DNA of 64,000 bases from Certhia americana (lineage: Eukaryota > Chordata > Aves > Passeriformes > Certhiidae). The notes below the pieces were generated by a model. That model was not told the DNA's origin and did no database searches. It worked only from the letters and a program-made list of their open reading frames with translations. A program made the position numbers and the translations under genes. The DNA is taken from assembly GCA_018697195.1 (NCBI GenBank), contig CM031858.1:83467410-83531409 (forward strand), written 5' to 3'. Positions 12,546-24,531 of this stretch are shown piece after piece; the first letter of the stretch is position 1, and each line of letters starts with the position of its first letter.

Positions 12546-14207
12546 CCTCACAGAAAACAAATTAACAAGTGTTGACTGTTTATTATTTAACAGTCCGCCT
12601 GTAAGTTGGTGATATAGACAATCAGATGTGTTTTTTCCGTTTAATACATCTCCTTTTTGCATGAATGCACCTATGATCTCTCTTTCGGATTCATCTTGAT
12701 GTCTATAAGCAGAATTCTTTGTTGCTTTGACTTTTGTTGTAGATGGGAGATGATGGTGTCATTCACACCTTTATGCTCTCTTTTGAATGCAAATAGATAT
12801 TAACAAGTACATTCAGTAGGTGTTGCTTAATGCTTATGGAAAGCTTTTGTATTTTATGTCCTGCTTGGCAATTGTTGAAGACACGTTTTAAGATCACATC
12901 TTATTTGCTGCACAATTTGATGTCCTGAAACCACCAGAAGAGGACCACTTAGGTACAGTAAATAAATATTGCATAAGGTTGCACAAGCTAAATGAAGATG
13001 CATTAGGTAGAAGGCAACCATGTATTAGATAGGTGTGTTTATGTAAATTTCAATTTACAAATTCTCTTCCTTTAGCTCTCTGGTATGTTTGATTTATGGA
13101 AAACTTCTACCTTGTACCTGTGCAGAATAAATAATGTCCCTTTCATAAACATGACTCTTTGTCCATGTTTAAAGGGTTCCCAAAATTTGGCAACAATCCT
13201 GCGATAAACTTGATTTGATGTTTTTCTGTGTGCTAGCTACATGCATAGCTACATCAGCGTGATTTGTGGAAACATTTCCCTGAAATTATCCTAATGCTAG
13301 CATACTTTCATAGTAAGTCTTTGGTACAGAAATATTGCATGCAGTCCAGTCAAGCTATTTCCTATTTCAAATGTAATTTTATTATTCTCAAATCTGATAC
13401 CTTTTCTGCATATCCAAAATCACACCTGCTTTTTGTCAAGTGTTCAATATGCTCCTGACCTCCTCTCTCACTCTTAAGCTTAGACCAGGAAAAGAAAGCC
13501 ACTGACATACACTTTGAAAAGGTCAGGTTCTGCTCTCAGCAGCAGCAGCATACTTGAATATAGGCTTGGACCCCAATGGGTGCTTGTCTGTCAGACTCTC
13601 TGATGACTAAAAATAGCAATTTCTTCCTCTCGGTAGTTACCAAGTTATAAAAGATAATTTTGGACCAAGAAAGGTGCTGCTTATAAGAGTTTTGATTATA
13701 AGGACATAAATACAATCTCATCAATATAAATAATAGAAGCAGCAGAATAATAGTTCTACTGAATATACCAGCACAGATCATGGCTTGTGGCTGGTATAGC
13801 TTAATTTCTTTATGCATTGCCTGAGGCATTTTTGCATAAATGGAAATAAAACTTTTACCTGCAATTTAATCTGAAGCAGAGCTCTTAAAGACTACCACAT
13901 GATGAAATGGCTACAGTTCAGCTAAATCACCATCATCACAAACATGTAGAGAAGATATTTGATCACTTGCTTTATGTAAACATATTAACTGACTTGGTTG
14001 CATAAATAATTTTGTTCTCGTTATTGTTTGTAATTTGCAATTTTGAATATGACTTATTTATTTTCCTCCCTTTAGATTGTTCTCATCTTGCAATGTTGAG
14101 ACAGATTTAGGTTTTGTTTATGCCTGTGTTCTGTAGAAGTTTTTATTCTAAAAGAGTACATTTCCACAGGTCTCAGAGCATCACCTAAAGAAGAGAAAAC
14201 TACACTG

Positions 14208-14261
14208 TCTGCTAAAACGAAAATATAAACACCCTCTGCTAAAACAAAATTATAAAATTTC
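14208..14261. repeat. 27-bp tandem duplication
   Basis: Two adjacent units each begin TCTGCTAAAAC and continue with an A-rich AAAATATAAA-like tail. They differ at several bases near the end. Confidence 0.8.
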
Positions 14262-14488
14262 TCAGTGATCTTCCAGTTAAGGTCAAAATAAGCAAAAGAA
14301 CCTAAACTTTGAGATCCTTTTTCGGTTTTAACTTATGGCATATATGCATGCAAACCTTACAAAGTGTCAGCTAGGGAAAAAGTGTGAATACTCAAAAAAA
14401 TCAATGCCTATTTTCTTTAATGTCAACTAAAATAATATGTGAAATCTATCTTCTAGAAGTTACTCACAAGAAGTGAAAAGGGAACTTT

Positions 14489-14522
14489 CAATTCAGTGAA
14501 AGAATCAATTCAGTGAAAGAAT
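14489..14522. repeat. Exact 17-bp tandem duplication
   Basis: CAATTCAGTGAAAGAAT occurs twice head to tail with no mismatch. The identity suggests a recent replication-slippage event. Confidence 0.92.
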
Positions 14523-16594
14523 TAGTCACGTAATCTGAAACTTGTGGCTGTGAGATGAAACGAAGGAAAAGGAGATATGCACAGAACTGATTCTTGATGG
14601 ATAAAAATTAATGAAGCTCCTTTGCAGGAGACTTAGACCAAAAAAGGGGAATGAGAAATTTAGTGAGTTGATGACCTACAGTTTGCTACATGAGCTCTTG
14701 TCATGCAAGATATTGCTCTACTGCTTTGTATTCTTCTCTAACCTTTAAAAGAAATATTTAAAAATATAGTTATATTACTATCTTATTATTGTGACTTTGA
14801 CATTATTTGCATTATGTGTTACCAGCAAGCTTCAGTTGTGTTAAGGTATCACTGGTTTCAGGCACTTTGGGTTCATAAGCTTGAACTGACTATTGTCATT
14901 CATAGGAGTTGAAACAGAAAGTACTGCATCTATTTTGAGGAAGATGTTTAAGACATGAACAGAGCATAAAATAAGGTGTTCTGCAAATCTAACTCAAACA
15001 TCATTATACTTGATAGTCAGGGGATTTTTTTACTTTCAGCAGAAACCAGAGGAAAAAGGCAGTAAGTGGGCAGTGGTTTCATGTGAGGAAAGGGACCTTG
15101 AAGAAGTGAACTGAAACTAGAAAGTTGATTCAACAAAGAATATACAGAGTAAAAACTGAGTCCTGGCAAGAGAAAATATGTTTCTCTGCTCATCCAGTCC
15201 TTGCTATTGCTGTGTTGCCTCCTCTCACTTCTAATATTCTGACTGACATCCTACAGAATTTTTTTTCTGGGTATGTGATCACACTACTTTTGAGGTAGGC
15301 GGTCTGGAAAAGCAGAATGCACATTTTGAAAGGGGTTTCTTCAATTTGGTTCCTCATTCATGTAGATCAGGACCACTGGTAATAACAGAGCTGTGGATAT
15401 GGATTCCTGACTATTGTCCTCTTTTGTATTTTCCTCTTATCAATGCATCTGCTTTTTGGACAGGATGCAGGAACTGTTCAATCTGCAGGCAGTAGGAGTA
15501 AGCCTCAACCCAATACAGCTACCTGGGTGCTTCTGTTGGACTGTGCATCTACCCAGAATGCATGCACAAGAGCATGGTACTTGCTCTGCAATGAGTCCTC
15601 AGGTGAATTAAAAAGCCTTTTAGAGGGTCTTCAAAGAGTAAAAAAATATATCCCACTCACAGTCTTTGTTTCCCAGTCTCAATGGGATATTGGTGCAGAA
15701 AGCTCAGAGAAAAAGGATGAATCCTGCTGCTTGAAGTTCTGTGTGCTTTGGGTATTACAAGGGAACACAAGGAGCTGCAGTCTTTAGAGTTTATGTGCAT
15801 ATCCTGATATAATCTAGGTTTTTCCAGAAAATTCACAGTGCTGTTCAGGTTCTTCTGTGTATTCTCCCATGAGAATACTTTTTTTTTGTTTCTGTTTTCA
15901 CCAAAACTAGGAGAGTTTCTGTAGGGTTGCCTTGAGATTGTGACCAATCACAGGGCTTCCTCTGTTTCAGACTTTGGACTGTCTACCTGGTGGCTCCACC
16001 ATATATTTGTGCTGGAAATTTAAGAGAAATGTAGCCTCAATATTTAAATGGTTTCATACACATATATTATCTACAAATCAGGGAGGAGTTGAAAGACACA
16101 CAGTATTGCAAAACTGAGGAATTATTAAAAAAAAAAGCAAAAAAAACCCCCCAAAAAACCCACCAAGACAGACATTCCTGAAATTGCCAGAAACATGTTC
16201 CCACTATTTAGTAACTCAGCTTATTTTAGGAAAAACAACAGGTTTTTATCAAACATTGTTGGACTTGAGAACAACAGATAAAAACCATATTTGAAAATTT
16301 AAAATTAAGATAGTGTACTGAAACGATGTTACAAGCCACTGAAAGAAGGTTAATGGTGACATCTTAATATTTCTGTTACTATTAGTTTTAGAAAATCAGC
16401 TAAAGCCACTCAGACATTTTTGTTCTCCATCTAGGCTTCCTACAAGTTCTCTGAGCTCTAATTGAGACAACAAAAAATTTATGTTAGTTTCCAATTTGTT
16501 ACTTATCTGAAGTCACAGAAAAAATATTTATAAAGCAAAATGTACTTTGCTTTTGAAAATCAGTTCATTGAACTAGATGACCTGCTGTAGGTAA

Positions 16595-16622
16595 GAATAG
16601 ATGGAAAAAATTCCATCTATTC
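16595..16622. other. Perfect 12-bp inverted repeat (hairpin)
   Basis: GAATAGATGGAA is followed by AAAA and then TTCCATCTATTC, a perfect 12-bp stem with a 4-base loop. It is not followed by a T tract and lies in no transcript I can identify, so I do not call it a terminator or a small RNA. Confidence 0.9.
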
Positions 16623-19600
16623 CATGCATAGTAACTCATGATTCAAAAATACATATATGCTCACTTATTTCTTTTGCATAAACAGGACCAAATCTCTCCT
16701 CTCTTCACAATAACATTTGAAATATGGAACATAAAATAAAAAGCTTCAGATTTTGCCAATTTTCATAATTTGATGTGAACTTCTATATTGCTCTCCTCAC
16801 TGAAAATAGAAAATGCTGAAATGATGTGCAATCCAGCATTACATATTTGTCAACAACACATGAAATCTTTCATTGACCTAAACAAAGGCAAATTATTAGT
16901 TATGGGTATTCCTTAGGCACAGTACTATTAGCGTAAAATTGAATAGAGCCTGAAAAACAATTGTATAGAAACAAAAAGAAGGAAAGAATTTATAATCATA
17001 ATTATGGAGCCATACCTCAGAAGATGATCAGTTCTCAAAGTGAGATGGGAATTGGAAGAAAGAAATAGATGAAAGCTGTAGTTGTTGATTACTTCCTTAT
17101 TTATTTTAGATTGCTTATTAAATCTTACACAGAATTATTCCTTAAAGTCTTTCTCACAGTGAGAGGTAACTTTTTTTTGGTTTCTTTTATAAACTACATT
17201 TTTGATAAAGGCTTGGCACAGCTGATATGAAGAAACATTGATAGGACCTCGGTACCTAGAAATAAATTCAGTCCTGTTGTACGGAGTAGCATATTTCCTG
17301 TGGGAGAAATAGCAATCTATTTTTAGTTCTGCTGTACTCTTAAGAAATGCACCTTTCCTCCTATGGAAAGAACTTATTGTACTTTCACAACTCAGTGGAC
17401 TGTTAGCAGAACATTTTAAGCACAAAATCCAGCAAGATGCAGTCAAGTGTACTACAGATTTGAAAGTCATTCACTGAAAATTGCAAATGCTCTATCTGAG
17501 TTAGTTAAGTCCAATTCCTCCCTGATTAATACAAATACTTCAGTTCTTCCTTCTCATTCATTGGTCAAATCTCTCAAGTGCAGTATGAATCCCTTTAAAG
17601 ATTGTTTTGTTTATTTTTTGTCTTATGATATTAAAAGAAAAAATAAATTTCCTCCAGTTCTGCTTATTTAGCAAGTTGAGTTGCCAATGGCAATCTGTAC
17701 ATAATATGCAGCTCAGCCAAGCTTTCAAAATTCATGTTATAACTGATGAAGTTTTTCCACAGTTAGGATTATTATTCAGCTACAGAATAAATTAGGCAGT
17801 TACTATTGAAAAAACCCCAATAACTTCTAACACTTTTCATTATGTAACCTGAATTACTTGAAATGAGCATAGTAAATATTTGAAATGAAAATCTGTCATG
17901 ATAACATTAAGTTGGCTTGTTGTTTATTTTATAATGAATTTATTGAAAGTAGATTCTCTATTGTGAAGTTTACAACAAGTTCTGTCAAAGTTTACTATTT
18001 CCTTAGCTGTTTGAGGAAGACAAGTAACTCTATGTTTTGAAAGATGGGCTTTTGAAGCTGGCATGAGTATGAACTAGCAGATTATGGTGTTCACAGTTAT
18101 TGATAGATCATCCCTTTCAATGGCCCCAGTGGATTTCTGGGAACAGTCAGAATTCAGAGGTGTTCTGAGGTGTGTTGGCAGTGACAATGAGCAGGGTTCT
18201 CAAAGGGGAGATTTCTAAACCTTACATGCAGGTAGATGTGTCACGAATGGGACAAGCAAGAAAGAAATATATATTCCCTTAAAATGCGTAGAAAGCAGGT
18301 TTCAAGGCAAATGACAATTAGCAGAGTTACAACAGGCCAGTTACTCCAGGAAAAAGTGAATTGAATTAGACCATTGGGTGAGTTATCACATGCATTGTGC
18401 CAATTAAACTCAAGGGGAAGGAATGCTTTTGGACATGTCATATTTGCTACTGTAAACAGAGAAAATGAGTTCCCATCCTCAGTTACTTTTCTTTAGGAAA
18501 ACACTGGTTCGGGGATTGTTAACAGCAAAACCCACTTTCTCTTGCATTTGAATTTGGTTGAAAGCCTTGAGGTGACCTGTTAGCCTCAACTCATGCAGTA
18601 CCTATTCTTTATTTTGTGCAGTCAATTGTCCTTTCTCTAGTGAGCAAGAGTTTACATCACTATCTTATAAAATGAGAATGGAATTTATATGTTGGAAAGA
18701 AGGTTGAAAATCAATAAGAAAGTAAAACAATAGGCAATGTTTGCGAAATTATGCTTTCCAGTGTAGAAGATCTAGGTCTTACCTAGCCTTAGCGTTTTCT
18801 GTGATGAGTAGGGCACAATTTGGAACCAGATTCCATTCTCTGTAGGAGTAAGCTAGCTCATTCCTTTCATAAAGTGGGGCATGTCCCCCTCAGCTGGCTA
18901 AAGGTAATGCTACACCTATGATGTACTTGAAGGCAACATGTGCTGTAAATATCAGGAGCTTGTACTCCATGGTGTTGGTAAGAATGAGATAGGAAAATTA
19001 GGCAAAAGAGGCTTCCAAGTTTGGTGAATCCATCATTCTTCTGTATCTAGGAACCATGGTGATAGTTTATCAAATTTGTTATTGACAACCATTAGATGAA
19101 TTGGGTTTTTTTAATTACAATTTTATTTAAATTCTTCCTGTACTTTGGATTTCAGCAGTTTCATGTGAAAATAAGTACTGGAGTTTACAGTTAATGAATG
19201 GAAATTTCCTTGAATCAGTTTTTAATCAAAAGCTTTTTCATGTCATTATGTTTCTTTGCTTTTACAGTAAGAAACATAACAGAAATTCTAATTTTTGATT
19301 ATTTTCTTATATAATCTACTTTTATTGTGTCTCTGTTTTCTGTTTCTTCAGTGTTCAGTCCTAATTGTTCAGTTTCTTTCTATAAGCAAATACATTCAGT
19401 CCACTTTTCATACTTTTCAATAACCTAGAAACTAACCAAAGTAGTGCCAAGTCCCTTTTGGGATAAGTGATCAGCACTGTGCACTCCAAATGAGGTAATA
19501 TCATTAATTATAGAAACTCATCATATGGCAATATTAATTACTCTATTATTCTTCATGTAACATAACCTGTTGTTAGACTCCCAGCTACAGCTGCATCAAG

Positions 19601-20002
19601 GAATCCATTCCGATTTTCAGGTCTGCTGTAGGAGTTGCTTCCACAAATTTAGAGACCTCTGAGATTCTGGAAAAATGTGACATTTCCTTTTCAATGTGAA
19701 ACCAAACATTTATTATTTTGATAAACTATTTGAATTAAGCACGTCCAAAGTTTCTTTCAATCTCTGTGATCTTTCCTGGCTTAAATGACATCATAGTATC
19801 TGTAAACTTCAGTAAGTAGAGCCAGTCGTGCTCTACGGTTCTTTTAGAACTATTGGTCTGCATTAAACAATAAAAGTTCGAGTGCAGTAAAGTCTTTGTT
19901 GTATCAGTTAGTTCCTTTGGTTTAGGTTTTAACTGGTTGGTTATTTCATTGTGCTCTTTGGCCTTTTCTTCATGACAATTCCTTTAGAGATTATTTAATT
20001 TC

Positions 20003-20588
20003 ATAAAATCAAAGAATATCTCCAGAAGCTGGAGAGGGCCCATAAGGATCACCAACTCCCTGCTCCTTTCTGAACTGCCCTAAAACTAAAAGAAATTACT
20101 GAGCATCACGCAGACACTTCTTGAACTCTGATAGACCCGGTGCCATCACCACTTCACTGGTGAGCCTGTTCCAGTGGCCAACTACCCTCTCAAAGAACCT
20201 TTCCCTAATGTCACATATGAATTTCCCCTGAGCTTCATTCTGTTTTGTTGGGTCCTGCAACTGGTCACCAGAGAGATGAGATCAGTACATGCCCTGTCAC
20301 TGTCCCCCTTGAGGGCTGCAATGAGGTCACTTTCAGCCTCCTCCAAGCTGAACAAACCAAATGACCTCAGCAGTTCTTTATAGGTCTTGCCCTTGAGGCC
20401 TTTCATCGTCTTGATTGACCTGCTCTGGACACATTACAGTAACTTGATATCCTTCTTATACCAAGGCACCCAGAACTGCACACAGTGGTTGAGGTGAGGC
20501 TGGGCCAGTGCATGTAGAGTGGGACAATCCATTCCCTCAGCAATGCAGTGCTTGATGTTCCACAGGATATAGTTGGTCCTTTTGGTCT
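20003..20588 (-). mobile_element. CR1 LINE fragment, 3' end with ORF2 C-terminus
   Basis: Antisense CR1 of about 590 bases. The + strand starts with a worn 3' end ('AAAATCAAAGAATATC', then AGAGGGCCCATAAGGATCACC). It passes 'CACTTCTTGAACTCTGATAG', 'GAGCCTGTTCCAGTGGCC' and 'CCCTCTCAAAGAACCTTTCC', and ends around 'GGATATAGTTGGTCCTTTTG'. Read on the minus strand, a 75-codon frame at 20182-20406 keeps the ORF2 C-terminal signature LRSFGLFSLEEAE. The frame is broken upstream and downstream, so the copy is dead. It belongs to the same CR1 group as the copy at 58458-59265, whose + strand text is parallel block by block. Confidence 0.94.
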
Positions 20589-20595
20589 ATTTATT

Positions 20596-20850
20596 TTATA
20601 GAATCTTGCTCAGGACCATGTCAAAAGCTCTTAAGTAGTTTTACTAAATTATGTGAAATACTTTTTCTTCATCTTCCATTTTATAGATTTATTCAAAGAA
20701 CTTAAATAAAAAACTAGGAAATGAGATTTTCCTTTGCAGAAGCCATGCAAGTTTTATTCCACTTCATGATATCTTAGACACTTCAGTTTTTATCCTTGGT
20801 AACCATCATTTCAATCAGCATGCTAGGTACAGACATAAGCCTTAAATATC
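20596..20850 (-). mobile_element. Older CR1-like LINE remnant (reverse transcriptase region)
   Basis: Directly beyond the younger CR1, the + strand reads 'GACCATGTCAAAAGCTCTTA', then 'ATTTTCCTTTGCAGAAGCC', then 'GCATGCTAGGTACAGACATA'. These match, loosely but in the right order, the antisense reverse-transcriptase blocks of old CR1/L3-type LINEs. Divergence is high, and the right edge is uncertain. It may be the target into which the younger CR1 inserted. Confidence 0.6.
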
Positions 20851-22892
20851 TAAATTATCTTTTAAGAGTAAAAAAGTACGAGCTAGATCAGATGGCTAAT
20901 CTGACAATTCTAATGTTAAAATAAAAGCTCTACCATTATACCAATATTTAGTTATTCCTAATGAGTAATATCGATGTTTTGGCTTTAATTCACAGTAGAA
21001 GAAGACTAATTAAACTGGAGAGGGCTCTGTGCTAGTAACTTCCCTTAGTCAGGTCCTGTTCTCTCTAGCATTTCTTGAAATAGACATACCATGAGATTTC
21101 CACCAATTGAAATGCTTTTATGGGATTTTTTTTTGAAGAAGAAGAAAAAAAGAAAAAGAAGGGCAATACAAATAATTTCTTGAAAACTGTCAATACCTTT
21201 TTTCTAATATAAGAATAGATCACACCAAATACCTATTGAGCTGAACAGCCAAGACCTTGGTCAACAGAAGATATATAAGGTTAAGTATAAGAACAGGAAA
21301 ACTAAGCAGTGATACTTCTTGAAAATACCCTGCAGCCTTCAAAAATTTGTGCTTAGGGATTTCTTCAGCTAGACACCTTAACTGTCTGTTTAATAACCCT
21401 CCATGGAGTATTCTACAATATTGTTCAACCACTCTGAACTTGTCAACTTTTAGCAACCCTATCATCCTTACTAGCTGATGATTAGGGGCTAAGATGGCCA
21501 ATTCTGAACATTTTTGTTCAACCCTTCAGTGAATCCACATAAAAGTGATTAAGTTTTATTATGTTGCAGGAGGCTTTCAAACCAATTTACTGATGTTAGA
21601 AATGGTTTTGAAAAAGAAATATAGCTTTTTTTGCAGCACAGAAAAGACTATAAAATTTACAGTGCAATTCTATCTTTTAGGAGGCATTCCTACAGCAGTT
21701 GTTAAGGTCTGTGTTGCACTTGGCATCAGAGCAGAATCAGTCTATTAGGCAACAAGGCTTCTGCAGAAGGATATTATAAGATTCCATTATTTCACCATTA
21801 GAGCCAATGTATACATATGGCTGCTAATACTTTTTCCACATCAATTTGAATATATTCCTCCTGCCTGCTATAGTTTCAGAGGTGATTAGTCTTCAATACA
21901 GGCCCTGGGTAATGACTTCAGCAAAGAATGCTAAGGCCTCTACCACATTCACAAAGTGACCCTTGTGCAAATGGAAAAAAATGCAAAAGAGCTAAACATT
22001 ATCCTGTCCTAACCTCCTGTATGATTTGACTGAGAAGAATTTTTCATATTGTGGGATCATATTGTCCTCAATTAGCATGTGAAATTTCTGTTGGCACTTT
22101 TGGTGATGTTGAGAATGCCCCCTTTGACATATTGAGAAGTATTTTTAATTTATGTAATGATGGCTTCGCTTGGCATCTAAGTTTTGTTAATCAAAATCTC
22201 TTCTGTCTTTGCCTGATAAGTAGACAATCAAATCAGACAGGTCTAGACTTTCTCAAATTAACTGAGATGCATGAATTTCAGAAGGTTTGAGGACAATAAC
22301 ATGAGGATAAAATACAGTATAAAAGTATAAATGAAGTAATACTTTAACCATATGTTTTTAAGATTTTCCTGCTTTTTGAGGCAGAAATTAACAAACCCAA
22401 ATATTTAGTATGAAATAAAGGATCCTGACATGCTCTAGAGATGTGCTATCAACATGATGAAATCATTTCATCTCTTTTTGCTCCTAGTTTGAAGCCTTCA
22501 AATTGGAAAAGCTGATGTTGAAGACATATTTCCATGAAAATTGCTTTAAGGTATCTACACGTAAAGATTCATGGAAAGAATAAATAGAAATTATCATTGC
22601 AGCTGAAACTGAAGAGAACGCTGTGCTTCACAGCAGCAATTAAGGAAAGCAAACTTGGTAAGATGGATAATGAATAGGATATAAAGCACACAGGTATGCC
22701 ATTGGAAATCAATGGAACACTCTCCTCAGAGGCAATCCGGAAACGGATAAAGAAATAAAGAGTGTTCAGAAGTGAGCAGTGGGAACTATTAAATGTAAGG
22801 CATTCAGTAAACTGTTCTACAAAGCGAAGTCATGGCATCAAGACTGAGTAATTTGACAAGTTGATTCATAGAAGGTATCCATTAACATATAC
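20851..22892. other. Intergenic DNA, no gene recognised
   Basis: Unique AT-rich sequence. A purine tract of GAA and AAAAG units lies at 21135-21163. An antisense 93-codon frame at 21220-21501 has no recognised domain. Confidence 0.5.
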
Positions 22893-23060
22893 CACAGAGA
22901 ATCAGAGTTTAAATTGAAGGGATCTTTGGAAATCATCCAAGTCAGCTACTTAAGCAGGGTCAGCTAGAACAGGTTTTTCAGAACCATGTCCAGTCACATT
23001 ATAAATATCTCCACAGAGACTCCACAATCATTTCAGGTAATCTGACAACCCTCAATGTAA
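22893..23060 (-). mobile_element. CR1 LINE, 3' end fragment
   Basis: The + strand carries the antisense CR1 3' end: 'AGAGAATCAGAG', then GGGATCTTTGGAAATCATCC, 'TTAAGCAGGGTCAGCTAGA', 'AGAACCATGTCCAGTCACAT', and 'ATATCTCCACAGAGACTCCA'. The order matches avian CR1. The right end fades into AT-rich sequence before the microsatellite at 23075. Confidence 0.9.
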
Positions 23061-23074
23061 AAAAGAGGGGTGTG

Positions 23075-23148
23075 CATATACATATTGAGATATATAGATA
23101 TAGGTAGACAGATAAAGATATAGCTACAGTCATATAGATACATACACC
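23075..23148. repeat. Degenerate GATA/TACA microsatellite
   Basis: A run of interrupted tetranucleotide-like units (ATAGATATAGGTAGACAGAT and similar) lies directly after the CR1 fragment. It is imperfect and probably old. Confidence 0.7.
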
Positions 23149-23731
23149 TGTATTTACCTTCATCCTGCAATCCCATGTGGATAGGAGTGGCATACATTAG
23201 CAGTTAAGATGAAAAGAAATGTATGTAAGATTTCCTACTTATTGAGTCTTTGGTTCTTCCTGTCTGTAATAACAAAAACCTTACCAGAAGCTGTGGATTT
23301 CCTAAGAATTCATTTTCAAGCTCCAGTAACTATTAAAAGGTATAAACAGTCATCGATGTGCACTAAATATTTGAAAATATCATTGCTTGTTTAACTCATT
23401 CTCAAAAGAAAATTGACATCAGATGCCTAATACAATAATAAGCAAAGGGATTGTTGATGTTATTTTCATTTTAAGCAGACATTTAAATTGATAAAAGAAT
23501 ATGTCTTATATGTCTTTCAGAATCAGATTTGGAATTTGATTCTTTTAATTTTGTAGATATTTTTGAGAAATACCTTCAAAGATATTTGATATTATAACCT
23601 TAAAGCATATTTCTCTGTAACTGATTACTGAAGGACTTCTGAATCTTCCCTGAAAATATCAGCTAAGTTTTAGCATCAGAGATTTGTGACTGGATTGTGA
23701 AATTGTTGTTTCTGATCTCTTGTAGTCATTC

Positions 23732-23790
23732 TTGGTTTGCATGGCCAAGCTTTGGTAGCAGGGTGGGATGCAGCCAGAGTCAACCCCCTA
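23732..23790 (+). mobile_element. Possible LTR remnant made of both LTR ends
   Basis: 'TTGGTTTGCATGGCCAAGC' followed by TTTGGTAGCAGGGTGGG resembles the left end of the LTR at 8703 (GTTTG...GGTTTTGGTAGTGGAGGG). It is followed at once by 'CAGCCAGAGTCAACCCCC', which resembles that LTR's right end (CACCCAGGGTCAACCCACC). The middle, about 950 bases in the other copy, is missing. This could be a heavily deleted copy of the same family or a related short element. The assignment rests on about 40 matched bases. Confidence 0.45.
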
Positions 23791-24041
23791 CATTTGGGAA
23801 AGAGCAAACATAATTGGATCTTTCCAGAATTATTTTTTTCTTCAATATTTTACTTTTTTGCTTGATTTCTGTCTGTTAATAGTAATTTAAAAATTATAAT
23901 TGTAAATTTTATGTAGTGTGAGAAACATGGCCATCTAGCAGCACATTTTCTCAGTAAATGACATAGAATGGTTAATCAAATAATAAAGTGAAATGATACT
24001 TTTTTTTCCCATAATATTCAAACCCCAAACTTTATAAATTA

Positions 24042-24100
24042 AGGAATTATAATTTCCCTTTTATATTATAATTATATATTATAATTATAAGTTCCCTTTT
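24042..24100. repeat. Nested AT-rich tandem duplication
   Basis: TATATTATAATTA is repeated exactly at 24062-24074 and 24075-24087. Around it, a larger imperfect unit (ATTATAATTTCCCTTTTA, then ATTATAAGTTCCCTTTTA) is also duplicated, so the tract shows two layers of slippage. Confidence 0.8.
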
Positions 24101-24472
24101 AGGTTTAGGTTTCTTCTGTATTAAATTTTTCTCACCCAAAATTAATCACTGCAGCCTCTCTTCTTATTCCCACATTCTATTCTGATCCCAGAAGCATAAA
24201 TATTAAAAAAACCCCCATCAAACACTTTGTTTGCAATACAGAAAAATAAGAAAGTATCCTGGGGCATTTCTCATATATTAATTATAGCTCTGGTTGATTT
24301 CCAGGAACAACTGTTTTAGCAACCTGCCCATGAAAAGTGAAACTTTTTTGATCAAAGAATTTGTATTAAAAATACTGCCTATTTGAAGAAAAAAAAAAAA
24401 AATCATAACAATTGGTTTCGGCCAGAAAGTAGAATAGTAGATTCAGGGATTTAGACATAAGAATCACCGAGG

Positions 24473-24489
24473 AAAAAAGAAAAAAAAAG

Positions 24490-24529
<40 letters not shown>
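24473..24529. repeat. Long poly(A) tract
   Basis: A run of about 57 A with a few G interruptions near its left end. There is no AATAAA signal just upstream and no sign of a processed gene copy, so I call it simple sequence. Confidence 0.9.

Positions 24530-24531
<2 letters not shown>

Larger units (their letters stand above)
11013..20002. other. Intergenic DNA, no gene recognised
   Basis: Nine kilobases of AT-rich unique sequence. The longest frames (about 111 codons antisense at 17135-17470 and 114 codons at 15443-15787) show no recognisable domain and no convincing splice sites. Small tandem duplications, a (CAAA)n tract and one hairpin are listed separately. Confidence 0.55.

Noticed and set aside
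14200..14530. CRISPR-like spaced repeats
   Set aside because: There are only two copies of each unit, directly adjacent with no spacers, in a vertebrate-type genome.
17135..17470. 111-codon antisense open frame
   Set aside because: No recognisable domain, no good splice sites, and no repeat-derived origin that I can see. Chance is the simplest explanation in AT-rich DNA with many frames tested.
24473..24529. Long poly(A) as the tail of a processed gene copy
   Set aside because: There is no AATAAA just upstream and the preceding sequence has no coding character.
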